DNA of 40,469 nucleotides from Streptomyces composti (GCF_012034205.1 NZ_JAATEM010000044.1:1-40469); one strand, 5' to 3'. Positions 1-7,750 are shown, counted from the first letter of the stretch. Numbers and translations: made by a program. The notes: generated by a model not told the origin, from the sequence alone.

Positions 1-2
1 TG

Positions 3-38
3 CCCTCGGGCGAGCCCTCGGTCTCCGTCGCCGACTGA
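3..38 (+). CDS. ispG: C-terminal end of a truncated gene, probably ispG
   Basis: Only the last 11 codons and the TGA stop are inside the window; they read PSGEPSVSVAD. The reading frame is open to the window edge. Position just upstream of two GNAT genes and proS is where Streptomyces carries ispG (4-hydroxy-3-methylbut-2-enyl diphosphate synthase of the MEP isoprenoid pathway), and I remember a similar SGEPSV-type tail in those proteins. The identification rests on synteny and a short tail, so it is tentative; the upstream sequence would settle it. Confidence 0.45.
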   Translation, partial: PSGEPSVSVAD

Positions 39-54
39 CACCACTGGCCGGACC

Positions 55-74
55 CCGGGGGCGGCAGCCCCCGG
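55..74 (+). terminator. Hairpin after the truncated first gene
   Basis: A perfect 8-bp stem (55-62 with 67-74, CCGGGGGC/GCCCCCGG) with a 4-nt loop starts 17 nt after the stop codon. No U-tract follows, which is usual for Streptomyces terminators. It most likely ends transcription of the preceding gene. Confidence 0.5.
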
Positions 75-152
75 CCCGGCGGCACCGGCGGCGCCAACCC
101 GCAGGTCGGACGGCCGGCCTCCCACCAGGCGGCACCGCACAAGCTCCGCAGG

Positions 153-158
153 TACAGT
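153..158 (+). promoter_or_regulatory. Possible -10 element of the DUF4081/GNAT gene
   Basis: TACAGT lies about 40 nt before the chosen GTG start and resembles the sigma-70 -10 consensus TANNNT. No clear -35 is visible. It overlaps an alternative upstream GTG at 157, which argues against that codon being the start. Confidence 0.3.
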
Positions 159-198
159 GCGGAAATCAGCAGACTCGAGTGTGTGTGAGGCCCCGCCC

Positions 199-1047
199 GT
201 GTTGACGCAGACCACCTCCCGGGTCCTCGAACCGAGTGACCTGGACGCCGCTCTCGCCGTGCTCGACCGCGAGCCCGTGGCGAACGCCTTCGTGACCTCA
301 CGCGTGCAGGTCGCCGGCCTGGACCCGTGGCGGCTCGGCGGCGAGATGTGGGGCTGGTACGAGGGCGGCATCCTCACCTCGCTCTGCTACGCCGGCGCCA
401 ACCTCGTCCCCATCTGCGCCACCCCCAGGGCGATCCGCGCCTTCGCCGACCGGGCCCGCCGCGCGGGACGCCGCTGCTCCTCCATCGTCGGCCCCGCCGA
501 CACCACCGCAGAACTCTGGCGGCTCCTCGAACCCCAGTGGGGCCCCGCCCGCGAGGTCCGCCGCCACCAGCCCCTGATGGTCACCGACCGGCTGCCCGAG
601 CACATCGCCCCGGACCCGTACGTCCGCCGCGTCCGCAAGGACGAGATGGAGACGATCATGCCGGCCTGTGTGGCCATGTTCACCGAGGAGGTCGGCGTCT
701 CCCCGCTGGCCGGCGACGGCGGCCTCCTCTACCAGGCCAGGGTCGCCGAACTCGTCGGCTCCGGCCGCTCCTTCGCCCGCTTCGACGCCGACGGCAAGGT
801 CGTCTTCAAGGCGGAGATCGGCGCCGCCACCGACCGTGCCTGCCAGATCCAGGGCGTCTGGGTGGTTCCCGAACACCGCGGCAAGGGCCTCGCCGCCCCC
901 GGCATGGCGGCCGTCCTGCGCTACGCCCTGGCCGACGTGGCCCCCGTGGCGAGCCTCTATGTCAACGACTTCAACACCCCCGCACGCCGCACCTACGAGA
1001 AGGTGGGCTTCAAGGAGGTCGGCGCCTTCATGAGCGTTCTCTTCTGA
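199..1047 (+). CDS. GNAT-family N-acetyltransferase with N-terminal DUF4081-like domain
   Basis: The protein (282 aa) has an N-terminal half of the DUF4081 type (residues about 1-130) and a C-terminal GNAT fold. The acetyl-CoA binding segment VPEHRGKGLAAPGM follows the typical Q/RxxGxG/A pattern, and the C-terminal NTPARRTYEKVGF motif is typical of the last GNAT beta/alpha unit. The substrate is unknown. GTG 199 is preferred because GAGG sits 8 nt upstream (188-191 region); an in-frame GTG at 157 would add 14 residues but has no ribosome-binding site and overlaps a -10-like hexamer. A second GNAT gene follows after 29 nt, so the pair may act together. Family is secure, role is not. Confidence 0.85.
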   Translation: MLTQTTSRVLEPSDLDAALAVLDREPVANAFVTSRVQVAGLDPWRLGGEMWGWYEGGILTSLCYAGANLVPICATPRAIRAFADRARRAGRRCSSIVGPADTTAELWRLLEPQWGPAREVRRHQPLMVTDRLPEHIAPDPYVRRVRKDEMETIMPACVAMFTEEVGVSPLAGDGGLLYQARVAELVGSGRSFARFDADGKVVFKAEIGAATDRACQIQGVWVVPEHRGKGLAAPGMAAVLRYALADVAPVASLYVNDFNTPARRTYEKVGFKEVGAFMSVLF

Positions 1048-1063
1048 CCCCGCGCCGGGACTG

Positions 1064-1069
1064 TAGGCT
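1064..1069 (+). promoter_or_regulatory. -10 element giving a predicted leaderless mRNA
   Basis: TAGGCT matches the streptomycete -10 consensus TAGRRT well. Only 7 nt separate it from the ATG at 1077, so transcription would begin at or next to the start codon. No ribosome-binding site precedes the ATG. The -35 region is not well conserved. Confidence 0.5.
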
Positions 1070-1076
1070 CCCCGCC

Positions 1077-1607
1077 ATGGACCCCGTCATCGGCCCCCTG
1101 GACCTCACCGCCCACGTCGACGAGGCCCTGGCCGTCCAGGCCGCAGCCTTCGGGCTGGGCCCCGACGAGGTGGCGGTCCGCCGGCAGATCGTCCTGCGCC
1201 ACATGACCCACCGGGGTGCCCGGGCCTACGGGGCCACCGCCGACGGCCGCCTGGTCGGCTTCGTCTACGGCATGCCCAACGACCGCTCCCACTGGTGGTC
1301 CACCGTCGTCGAGCCCTACCTGCGCGCCCAGGGCAACGACCACTGGCTCGACGACTCCTTCGTCATCACCGAGCTGCACGTCCACCCCAGCCACCAGAAA
1401 CAGGGCATCGGCCGCGCCCTGATCACCACCATCACCGACACCGCCACCGAGCCCCGGTCGATCCTCTCCGCGATCGACGTCGAGAGCCCCGCCCGCAAGC
1501 TCTACCGTTCCCTCGGCTACAAGGACCTCGCCCGCCAGGTGCACTTCCCCAGCGCCGCCAAGCCCTACGCCGTCATGGGCGCCCCGCTGCCACTCCTTCG
1601 CGCATAA
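1077..1607 (+). CDS. GNAT-family N-acetyltransferase
   Basis: A 176-residue single-domain GNAT protein. The acetyl-CoA pyrophosphate-binding motif HPSHQKQGIGRAL is clear, preceded by the beta-4 strand ITELHVHP, and ESPARKLYRSLGYKDL is the conserved C-terminal GNAT segment. The acceptor (small molecule or protein) cannot be told from the sequence. ATG 1077 has no visible ribosome-binding site; instead a -10-like TAGGCT ends 7 nt upstream, so the mRNA may be leaderless and separately transcribed from the preceding GNAT gene. Longer in-frame upstream reading runs inside the previous gene and has no GNAT similarity, so it was not used. Confidence 0.85.
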   Translation: MDPVIGPLDLTAHVDEALAVQAAAFGLGPDEVAVRRQIVLRHMTHRGARAYGATADGRLVGFVYGMPNDRSHWWSTVVEPYLRAQGNDHWLDDSFVITELHVHPSHQKQGIGRALITTITDTATEPRSILSAIDVESPARKLYRSLGYKDLARQVHFPSAAKPYAVMGAPLPLLRA

Positions 1608-1636
1608 CCGATTTCCACCGGCTGGCACCGCCCGGC

Positions 1637-1642
1637 TAACCT
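1637..1642 (+). promoter_or_regulatory. Possible -10 of proS
   Basis: TAACCT lies 37 nt before the proS ATG, leaving room for a short leader that contains the ribosome-binding site GCAGGAG (about 1662-1668). The -35 is not obvious. Confidence 0.35.
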
Positions 1643-1679
1643 CCTGTCATCACCCAGACGCAGCAGGAGTACGAGAACC

Positions 1680-3380
1680 ATGGCGAACGCACCGGTCCAG
1701 CGCATGTCCCAGTTGATGGCGAAGACGCTGCGCGACGACCCGGCGGACGCCGAGGTCCTCAGCCACAAGCTGCTCGTCCGCGCCGGCTACGTCCGCCGCA
1801 CCGCCGCCGGCATCTGGTCCTGGCTGCCCCTCGGCAAGAAGGTCCTCGCCAACATCGAGCGGGTGGTCCGTGAGGAGATGGACGCCATCGGCGCGCAGGA
1901 GGTCCTCCTCCCGGCCCTGCTGCCCCGCGAGCCCTACGACGCCACCGGCCGCTGGGACGAGTACGGGCAGGAACTCTTCCGCCTGAAGGACCGCAAGGGC
2001 GGCGACTACCTCCTCGGCCCCACCCACGAGGAGATCTTCACCCTCCTGGTGAAGGACCAGTGCACGTCCTACAAGGACATGCCGGTGATCCTCTACCAGA
2101 TCCAGCACAAGTACCGCGACGAGGCCCGCCCCCGCGCCGGCATCCTGCGCGGCCGCGAGTTCCTGATGAAGGACTCCTACTCCTTCGACCTCGCCGACGA
2201 GGGCCTCGCCGAGTCCTACGCCCTGCACCGCAAGGCCTACCAGCGGATCTTCGACCGCCTCGGCCTCGACTACCGCATCTGCGCCGCCACCGCGGGCGCC
2301 ATGGGCGGCTCCAAGTCGGAGGAGTTCCTCGCTCCCGCCGAGGCCGGCGAGGACATCTTCGCGGACTGCCCCAACTGCGACTTCGCCGCCAACACCGAGG
2401 CGATCTCCTACGAGCTGAAGCCGGCCGACGCCACGGACGTCCCCGCCGCGGAGGACATCCCCACCCCCGACACCCCCACCATCGACACCCTCGCCGCCCA
2501 GCTCGGCGTCCCGGCCTCCGCCACCCTGAAGAACCTCCTGGTCAAGGTGGACGGCGAGATCGTCGCCATCGGCGTCCCCGGCGACCGCGAGGTCGACATG
2601 GGCAAGGTCGAGGCCCACTTCGCCCCGGCCGCCGTCGAACTGGTCACCGAGGCCGACTTCATCGCCCGCCCCGACCTGGTGCGCGGCTACGTCGGCCCGC
2701 AGGGCCTGGACAAGGTCACGTACATCGCCGACCCGCGCGTCGCCCCCGGCACCGCCTGGATCACCGGCGCCAACAAGGCCGACACGCATGCCAAGAACGT
2801 CGTCGCCGGCCGCGACTTCGAGGTCGACGAGTACGTCGACGTGGTCGTCGTCGAGGAGGGCGACCCCTGCCCCAGGTGCGGCACCGGCCTCAAGCTGGAC
2901 CGCGCCATCGAGATCGGCCACATCTTCCAGCTGGGCCGCAAGTACGCCGACGCCCTCAAGCTGGACGTCCTCGGCCAGAACGGCAAGCCGGTCCGCGTCA
3001 CCATGGGCTCCTACGGCATCGGCGTCTCCCGCGCCGTCGCCGCCCTCGCCGAGCAGACCGCCGACGACAAGGGCCTGTGCTGGCCCAAGGAGGTCGCCCC
3101 CGCCGACGTCCACGTCGTCGCCGCCGGCAAGGCCCTCCAGACCGAGCTGGCCCTCGACGTCTCGCAGAAGCTGGCCGCCGCGGGCGTCCGCGTCCTGGTC
3201 GACGACCGGGCCGGCGTCTCCCCGGGCGTCAAGTTCACCGACTCCGAACTGATCGGCGTCCCCCAGATCCTGGTCGCCGGCCGCCGTGCCGCCGAGGGCA
3301 TCGTCGAACTCAAGGACCGCAGGACCGGCGAACGCGAGGAACTCACCGTCGAAGAGGCCGTCACCCGCCTCACGGCCTGA
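1680..3380 (+). CDS. proS: Prolyl-tRNA synthetase (bacterial type, with editing insertion)
   Basis: A 566-residue class II aminoacyl-tRNA synthetase that charges tRNA-Pro with proline in the cytoplasm. The N-terminal segment has the class II catalytic core with the characteristic LGPTHEE motif-2 region and RDEARPR. A middle insertion (about residues 230-390) is the YbaK-like INS domain that deacylates mischarged Ala-tRNA-Pro, which marks the bacterial (ProS type 1) form. Motif 3 is seen around GSYGIGVSRAVAALAEQ, followed by the anticodon-binding domain (about residues 470-566). Length agrees with the bacterial family. GCAGGAG precedes the ATG at suitable spacing. The gene appears monocistronic, closed by a strong hairpin. 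Confidence 0.97.
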   Translation: MANAPVQRMSQLMAKTLRDDPADAEVLSHKLLVRAGYVRRTAAGIWSWLPLGKKVLANIERVVREEMDAIGAQEVLLPALLPREPYDATGRWDEYGQELFRLKDRKGGDYLLGPTHEEIFTLLVKDQCTSYKDMPVILYQIQHKYRDEARPRAGILRGREFLMKDSYSFDLADEGLAESYALHRKAYQRIFDRLGLDYRICAATAGAMGGSKSEEFLAPAEAGEDIFADCPNCDFAANTEAISYELKPADATDVPAAEDIPTPDTPTIDTLAAQLGVPASATLKNLLVKVDGEIVAIGVPGDREVDMGKVEAHFAPAAVELVTEADFIARPDLVRGYVGPQGLDKVTYIADPRVAPGTAWITGANKADTHAKNVVAGRDFEVDEYVDVVVVEEGDPCPRCGTGLKLDRAIEIGHIFQLGRKYADALKLDVLGQNGKPVRVTMGSYGIGVSRAVAALAEQTADDKGLCWPKEVAPADVHVVAAGKALQTELALDVSQKLAAAGVRVLVDDRAGVSPGVKFTDSELIGVPQILVAGRRAAEGIVELKDRRTGEREELTVEEAVTRLTA

Positions 3381-3384
3381 TCGT

Positions 3385-3410
3385 GAGGGGGCACCCACGG
3401 GTGCCCCCTC
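3385..3410 (+). terminator. proS terminator hairpin
   Basis: A 12-bp perfect stem (3385-3396 with 3399-3410, GAGGGGGCACCC/GGGTGCCCCCTC) begins 4 nt after the proS stop codon. The loop is nominally 2 nt, so the innermost pair probably opens. The stem is strong enough to act without a U-tract, as commonly seen in Streptomyces. Confidence 0.75.
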
Positions 3411-3712
3411 CGCATCCGCACCCGCGCGCACGCAACGGCGTCGCCCTTCTCGCGGACGTACCGGTGTGCCGCGCGGCGGGGAGGGGACGTGCCGGGGGCG
3501 TCCGCCCGCGGCGGGCGGCGGAGACTCCGGGCACCCTCGTGACCGGCCCCGCCGCGTACCGAGGACGGACCTCCGGTGCGGCCCCGGCTCACCCACCGCC
3601 CCCGGGCGCCACGCGCACCCCCGCCGGCCCCGCACGGGCGCCGCAGGGATCAACGCGCACCCGTACACACCCGCACCCGCCGCACGCACCCCTGCCACAC
3701 GACATCAGGCAC
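3411..3712. other. Gene-free GC-rich convergent gap
   Basis: Between the proS terminator and the tandem repeat array there is no reading frame with normal codon bias on either strand. I see no promoter-like or RNA-gene-like signal. The gap separates two convergent transcription units. Confidence 0.5.
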
Positions 3713-3866
3713 CACGGCGCGCACCCTGAACGCTCCACGCGACCCCCACGGCGCGCACCCTGAACGCCTCCACGCGACCCCCACGGCGCGCACCCTGAAC
3801 GCTCCACGCGACCCCCACGGCGCGCACCCTGAACGCCTCCACGCGACCCCCACGGCGCGCACCCTG
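3713..3866. repeat. Tandem array of 34/35-bp repeats
   Basis: Four near-identical units (3713-3746, 3747-3781, 3782-3815, 3816-3850) plus a 16-bp partial copy (3851-3866). Each begins CACGGCGCGCACCCTGAACG. Units alternate between CTCC (34 bp) and CCTCC (35 bp) in the middle, so the array is really two copies of a 69-bp composite unit. There are no spacers, so it is not a CRISPR. It lies between the ends of convergent genes and 19 bp short of the stop codon of the minus-strand APH-like gene. Recent tandem duplication is likely; a role in termination is possible but unproven. Confidence 0.85.
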
Positions 3867-3885
3867 GACCGGCACCCCGTGCGCC

Positions 3886-4803
3886 CTACAACCAGCCGGC
3901 GAACTCCAGCAACAGCTCCGCGTCCTGCTCACGCCCCACACGCCGCGCCCGCACGCCCGACTCCACCGCACGGAACAACGTCCACCCGCGCAGCCGCTCC
4001 TGATCGACCTCCAGCGACTCCGCCAGCCGCTTCACCCGCCGCCGCGTCGTCGCCGCCCCCGACGGCTGCGCGATCAGATCCTCCACCCGGTCCCGCACCA
4101 GCCGCGCCAGATCGAAGGCACACTCACCGACCACCGGATCCGGCCCCACGGCCAGCCACGGCATCCGCTCCCCGGCCAGCACCTTGCTCTGCCGGAACGT
4201 CCCGTGCAGCAGCCGCGCCGCCGACTGGGGCGTCGTCGCCAGCAACTCCTCCCGCGCCGTCAGCGCCGCCTCCACCAGCGGCCGCACCTCGGGATCCCGC
4301 TCCGCACTGGCCCGCATGGCCTCCGCCTGCCGCCCCGTGCGCTCCTCGACCGTCTCGAAGCCATGGCCCTCGGGCGGCGGCACCCACAGCCGCCGCAGCG
4401 TCCCCGCCGCCTCCAGCAGCGCCTTCGCCTCCGGCAACGACCGCACCGACACATCCGGATGCAGCCGCTCCAAGAGCAGCACACCCACCTCGGCACCCTG
4501 CTCCGCCGAGGACTCCAGCAACTGCACGGCGCCCAGCCCACCCCAGTGCGCCAGCGCCGCCCGCTCGTGCTCCGGCCGCGCCCGCGCCGGCGCCAGCTTC
4601 AGCACGGCCGGCGTCCCGTCCGCCGTCCGCACCAGCACCACCAGGCTGCTCCGCCCCCCGGGCACCTGCACCCGCTCCACGGTCAACTCGCGCGCTGCGA
4701 CGGCCCGCTCCGCCCTCTCCGGCAGCTTCGCCAGCCAGTCGTCGCCGTCCGGCGCCGTCTCCGCGAGCGCCCTCACCAGACGCTTCGGCGGTTCGAAAAC
4801 CAT
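3886..4803 (-). CDS. APH-fold (aminoglycoside phosphotransferase-like) protein with degenerate catalytic loop
   Basis: A 305-residue protein resembling the APH(6)/hydroxyurea kinase family. The nucleotide-binding lysine is plausible in PAVLKLAP (K69), and the C-lobe GPDPVVGECAFDLARLVRD (residues 220-238) matches the usual DPxxxxGexayDLA segment, with D222 as the metal ligand. The catalytic loop, normally HGDxxxxN, reads HGTFRQSK (residues 200-207): the catalytic Asp is Thr202 and the metal-binding Asn is Lys207. It may therefore be a pseudokinase or an altered phosphotransferase. ATG 4803 is chosen because AGGAAGGG lies about 10 nt upstream; an alternative ATG at 4857 would overlap the upstream stop (ATGA) but lacks a ribosome-binding site. 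It is the last gene of a three-gene minus-strand operon. Confidence 0.75.
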   Translation of the reverse strand: MVFEPPKRLVRALAETAPDGDDWLAKLPERAERAVAARELTVERVQVPGGRSSLVVLVRTADGTPAVLKLAPARARPEHERAALAHWGGLGAVQLLESSAEQGAEVGVLLLERLHPDVSVRSLPEAKALLEAAGTLRRLWVPPPEGHGFETVEERTGRQAEAMRASAERDPEVRPLVEAALTAREELLATTPQSAARLLHGTFRQSKVLAGERMPWLAVGPDPVVGECAFDLARLVRDRVEDLIAQPSGAATTRRRVKRLAESLEVDQERLRGWTLFRAVESGVRARRVGREQDAELLLEFAGWL

Positions 4804-4853
4804 GCGCGAGTCGTTCCCTTCCTGCTGTACGCGGCGCGTCCACGCCGCCCCCG

Positions 4854-5339
4854 TCATCGCGCCGGTGCCGCAGCCCCCGGCGTCGTACCGGCCCCCGACC
4901 GCTCGGCGAGCCCAGGGAAGGCTACGCTCTTCCCGCTCCAGCGCACCGACCGCACCGCCGCCTCCCGCAACGCCTCGGCCGCCGCCCGCCGCCGCTCACC
5001 CGTGCTGTCCCGCACCAGGTCCGCGTAGATCCCGGCCACCCGGTCCTCCAGCTCCGCGGCGAGCCGCACCGCGGCCGCCGCGTCCGGCACCGCGAACGGC
5101 AGCGCGTACCCCGCGGCCGCCGCCACGGGCGTGGCGCCGGCGTCCCGCACCTGCCGCACCAGCACGTCCCGCCGGGCCCGGTGCGCGTCGTACGCGGCGC
5201 GAACCTCCCCGCGCCGCTCCTTGCCGATGCGCCCGCCGACGACCCCGTAGCCGTACACCGCCGCGTGCTCCGCGGCCAGTGCGGCCTGCAGCGCCCGCAG
5301 CTCCCGGTCCTTGGCCGCCGCGGTCTCGCCCTCGCTCAT
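4854..5339 (-). CDS. Ferritin-like domain protein (DUF4439 type)
   Basis: A 161-residue, mostly alpha-helical protein. The N-terminal helix ALAAEHAAVYGYG and the later ELEDRVAGIYADLVRD helix are typical of the DUF4439 ferritin-like family, in which Glu and His residues on four helices may bind metal. Glu and His candidates are present in AAEH and YDAHRARRD. No signal peptide is seen, so it is probably cytoplasmic. ATG 5339 has GGAGAGGG 7-8 nt upstream; ATG 5360 would give an ATGA overlap with the lipoprotein gene but the nearest purine tract is too close. Function is unknown; the neighbour relationship with a lipoprotein and an APH-like protein is the only clue. Confidence 0.75.
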   Translation of the reverse strand: MSEGETAAAKDRELRALQAALAAEHAAVYGYGVVGGRIGKERRGEVRAAYDAHRARRDVLVRQVRDAGATPVAAAAGYALPFAVPDAAAAVRLAAELEDRVAGIYADLVRDSTGERRRAAAEALREAAVRSVRWSGKSVAFPGLAERSGAGTTPGAAAPAR

Positions 5340-5356
5340 CCGGTCACCCTCTCCGG

Positions 5357-6031
5357 TCATGCCTTCGTCAGCAGATACGCACGCGCCGCACCGGCCGCCG
5401 CCACCGAGGCCAGCAGCCGCGCCAGCTCACCCGGAGCCTCCACCAGCCCCTCGGCCCGCCGGTCGGCAAGCTCCCGCTCCGCCCTGGCGAGCTGAGCGAG
5501 CGCCTCCTTCTCGTCCCCGGGCACCCCTGAAGGCGAAGCCGCCACCACGGCCTCCTCGGACGGCGAACCCGAAACCGGACCCGACGCCGAAGCGGGCGCC
5601 GACCCCGAAACGGATGCCGAAGCGGACGGCGAACCCGAAGCGGGCGCCGTTGCCGAAGGCGAGGCGTGTTTCCCCGCCCCGCCCCCGAACGCGGCCTCCT
5701 GCCGCACCACATCCGCCCGCAGCAGCCCCAGCCGCCCCGCCAGCTTCGGATGCGCCGCGATCACCGCGTCGTACCGCTCCACCAGCTCCGCGCTCTCCCG
5801 CGCCGCCCGAGCCCGCGCCCGCTCCTCCGCCGACTCCGGCCTGCGCTCACCCGCCCCCGACTTCCCGGACCCACCGGTGCACCCGGTCGCGGCCACAGCC
5901 GGCAGGACCGCGGAAGCGATCAGCAGACTCCTCCTCCGCGGCCCCGCCGCACAGAAGGACGAAACCGGGACCGAAGCCGGCGCCTCAGCCGACGGCGACG
6001 AAGAAGACACGGACTGCGGAAACAACGACAC
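5357..6031 (-). CDS. Putative Tat-type lipoprotein with Ala/Ser/Pro-rich linker
   Basis: A 224-residue protein starting at GTG 6031, with GAGGA 8 nt upstream. The N-region is long (about 30 residues), then PRRRSLLIASAVLPAVAATGC: a twin-arginine-like RRRSLL, a hydrophobic stretch and a lipobox ending at Cys51. It should be lipid-anchored outside the membrane, perhaps through Tat. Two charged helical segments (about residues 60-110 and 170-224) flank a low-complexity Ala/Ser/Pro/Gly linker. No family is recognised. It is the first gene of the operon with the ferritin-like and APH-like genes and is divergent from rimP, with about 200 bp shared upstream. GTG 6010 is an alternative start. Confidence 0.65.
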   Translation of the reverse strand: MSLFPQSVSSSSPSAEAPASVPVSSFCAAGPRRRSLLIASAVLPAVAATGCTGGSGKSGAGERRPESAEERARARAARESAELVERYDAVIAAHPKLAGRLGLLRADVVRQEAAFGGGAGKHASPSATAPASGSPSASASVSGSAPASASGPVSGSPSEEAVVAASPSGVPGDEKEALAQLARAERELADRRAEGLVEAPGELARLLASVAAAGAARAYLLTKA

Positions 6032-6171
6032 GGCTGACGTCCTCGAGGAACTCGTGCACAACGCGGCGGCGGAAGACGATGACGGGCCACAGCCCGCGAT
6101 CACCGTACCCGGCACCACGCACGGCGGCCGCCATCGGCACCAGGTGGACGGCAACACCCTGCGCGACCGGA

Positions 6172-6177
6172 TACCCT
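6172..6177 (+). promoter_or_regulatory. Possible -10 of the rimP operon
   Basis: TACCCT (TANNNT type) lies 56 nt before the rimP ATG, in the 202-bp region shared with the divergent lipoprotein gene. The same hexamer occurs in front of rpsO (30070). No good -35 is seen. Confidence 0.35.
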
Positions 6178-6233
6178 TTGACCAGACACGCGACCCATCC
6201 CACAACAGCACACGCGGCCGAGGAGTCACCCGG

Positions 6234-6731
6234 ATGAGCACCACCCAGAGCGAGAGGCTGCGAGAACTTCTGGAACCGCTCGTCACCTCACAGGGCCTCG
6301 ATCTCGAGGAGATCGCCGTGGACCCCGTCGGCCGGCGCCGTGTGCTGCGTGTAGTCGTCGACTCCGACACCGGTGCGGATCTGGACCGGATCGCCGATGT
6401 GAGCCGTGCGCTCTCGGCGAAGCTGGACGAGACCGACGCGATGGGCAGCGGGGAGTACACCCTCGAGGTCGGGACCCCCGGCGCGGAACGCCTCCTCACC
6501 GAGCACCGGCACTACGTCCGCGCCACGGGCCGCCTGGTGAAGTTCCAGCTGGCGGACGGCGGCGAACTGGTCGCCAGGATCCTGAAGACCGACGACGAGG
6601 GTCTTGATCTCGAAGTGCCCGGAGTGAAGGGCCGCAAGGCCACCACCCGCAGACTCGCCTTCTCCGACATCGACAGGGCGCGCGTGCAGGTCGAGTTCAA
6701 CCGCAAGGACAAGAAGGAAGAGGAGGCGTAG
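6234..6731 (+). CDS. rimP: Ribosome maturation factor RimP
   Basis: A 165-residue protein of the RimP (YhbC/P15a) family, needed for late assembly of the 30S subunit. It shows the N-terminal alpha/beta domain (LLEPLVTSQGLDLEEIAV through LDETDAMGSGEYTLEVGTPGAERLL) and the C-terminal SH3-like domain (GRLVKFQLADGGELVARIL through IDRARVQVEFN). The segment VGTPGAERLL is the family signature region. GAGGAG precedes ATG 6234 at good spacing; the reading frame is open further upstream but that part lacks similarity. It is the first gene of the classic rimP-nusA-ylxR-infB cluster, with nusA 2 nt downstream. Confidence 0.95.
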   Translation: MSTTQSERLRELLEPLVTSQGLDLEEIAVDPVGRRRVLRVVVDSDTGADLDRIADVSRALSAKLDETDAMGSGEYTLEVGTPGAERLLTEHRHYVRATGRLVKFQLADGGELVARILKTDDEGLDLEVPGVKGRKATTRRLAFSDIDRARVQVEFNRKDKKEEEA

Positions 6732-6733
6732 CC

Positions 6734-7720
6734 GTGGACATCGACATGAGCGCCCTGCGGGGCCTGGTACGGGAGAAGGAGATCTCCTTCGACCTGCTCG
6801 TCGAGGCGATCGAAGCGGCCCTCCTCATCGCCTATCACCGCACCGAGGGAAGCCGCAAGCACGCGAGGGTGGAGCTCGACCGGCAGACCGGGCATGTGAC
6901 CGTGTGGGCGAAGGAGGACCCGGAGGACGTTCCGGAGGGCCAGGAGCCCCGCGAGTTCGACGACACCCCGTCCGGCTTCGGCCGTATCGCCGCCACCACC
7001 GCCAAGCAGGTCATCCTGCAGCGGCTGCGCGACGCCGAGGACGACGCGACGCTCGGCGAGTACGCCGGCCGCGAGGGGGACATCGTCACGGGCGTGGTCC
7101 AGCAGGGCCGCGACCCGAAGAACGTGCTGGTGGACATCGGCAAGCTGGAGGCCATCCTGCCGGTGCAGGAGCAGGTGCCCGGCGAGGAGTACCCGCACGG
7201 CATGCGGCTGCGCTGCTATGTGGTGCGGGTTGCGAAGGGCGTGCGCGGCCCGTCCGTCACGCTCTCGCGCACCCACCCGAACCTGGTGAAGAAGCTGTTC
7301 GCTCTCGAGGTGCCGGAGATCGCCGACGGTTCCGTCGAGATCGCCGCGATCGCCCGTGAGGCCGGTCACCGCACGAAGATCGCCGTCCGCTCCAGCCGGC
7401 CCGGCCTGAACGCCAAGGGCGCCTGCATCGGCCCCATGGGCGGCCGGGTGCGCAATGTGATGGCGGAGCTGAACGGCGAGAAGATCGACATCGTCGACTG
7501 GTCCGACGACCCGGCCGAGATGGTGGCGAACGCGCTGTCCCCGGCCCGGGTGTCCAAGGTCGAGATCGTGGACATGGCGACCCGTTCCGCGCGGGTCACC
7601 GTGCCGGACTACCAGCTGTCCCTGGCGATCGGCAAGGAAGGGCAGAACGCCCGGCTCGCCGCCCGTCTGACCGGCTGGCGGATCGACATCCGGCCCGACA
7701 CCGAGCAGGCCGCTCAGTGA
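6734..7720 (+). CDS. nusA: Transcription elongation/termination factor NusA
   Basis: A 328-residue NusA, which binds RNA polymerase and nascent RNA and modulates pausing, termination and antitermination (rRNA operons). Domains in order: N-terminal RNA-polymerase-binding domain (1-105), S1 domain (about 110-180, REGDIVTGVVQQGRDPKNVLVDIG), KH1 (GACIGPMGGRVRNVMAEL) and KH2 (LAIGKEGQNARLAARLTGW). It ends soon after KH2, lacking the acidic C-terminal repeats of E. coli NusA, as usual in actinobacteria. The start is GTG 6734, 2 nt after the rimP stop, so the two are translationally coupled. Confidence 0.96.
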   Translation: MDIDMSALRGLVREKEISFDLLVEAIEAALLIAYHRTEGSRKHARVELDRQTGHVTVWAKEDPEDVPEGQEPREFDDTPSGFGRIAATTAKQVILQRLRDAEDDATLGEYAGREGDIVTGVVQQGRDPKNVLVDIGKLEAILPVQEQVPGEEYPHGMRLRCYVVRVAKGVRGPSVTLSRTHPNLVKKLFALEVPEIADGSVEIAAIAREAGHRTKIAVRSSRPGLNAKGACIGPMGGRVRNVMAELNGEKIDIVDWSDDPAEMVANALSPARVSKVEIVDMATRSARVTVPDYQLSLAIGKEGQNARLAARLTGWRIDIRPDTEQAAQ

Positions 7721-7732
7721 CAGGTCACGCGG

Positions 7733-7750
7733 CCCCGGCGGCGTCCGGGG
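7733..7750 (+). other. Small hairpin between nusA and ylxR
   Basis: A 6-bp stem (CCCCGG/CCGGGG) with a 6-nt loop lies 13 nt after nusA. It is too weak to be called a full terminator; it may cause partial attenuation or RNA processing inside the operon. Confidence 0.3.

Noticed and set aside
1650..3698. Minus-strand open frame opposite proS
   Set aside because: Composition is typical of an antisense shadow and the plus strand is unambiguous prolyl-tRNA synthetase.
3713..3866. CRISPR array
   Set aside because: Units are contiguous with no spacers and no cas genes are in the window.
3589..3971. Minus-strand frames running through the 34/35-bp repeats
   Set aside because: The peptides merely reflect the DNA repeat, no ribosome-binding site is present and codon usage is not that of the neighbours.
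5877..6233. Upstream extension of rimP
   Set aside because: The extension overlaps the divergent lipoprotein gene, lacks RimP similarity, and a good GAGGAG precedes ATG 6234.
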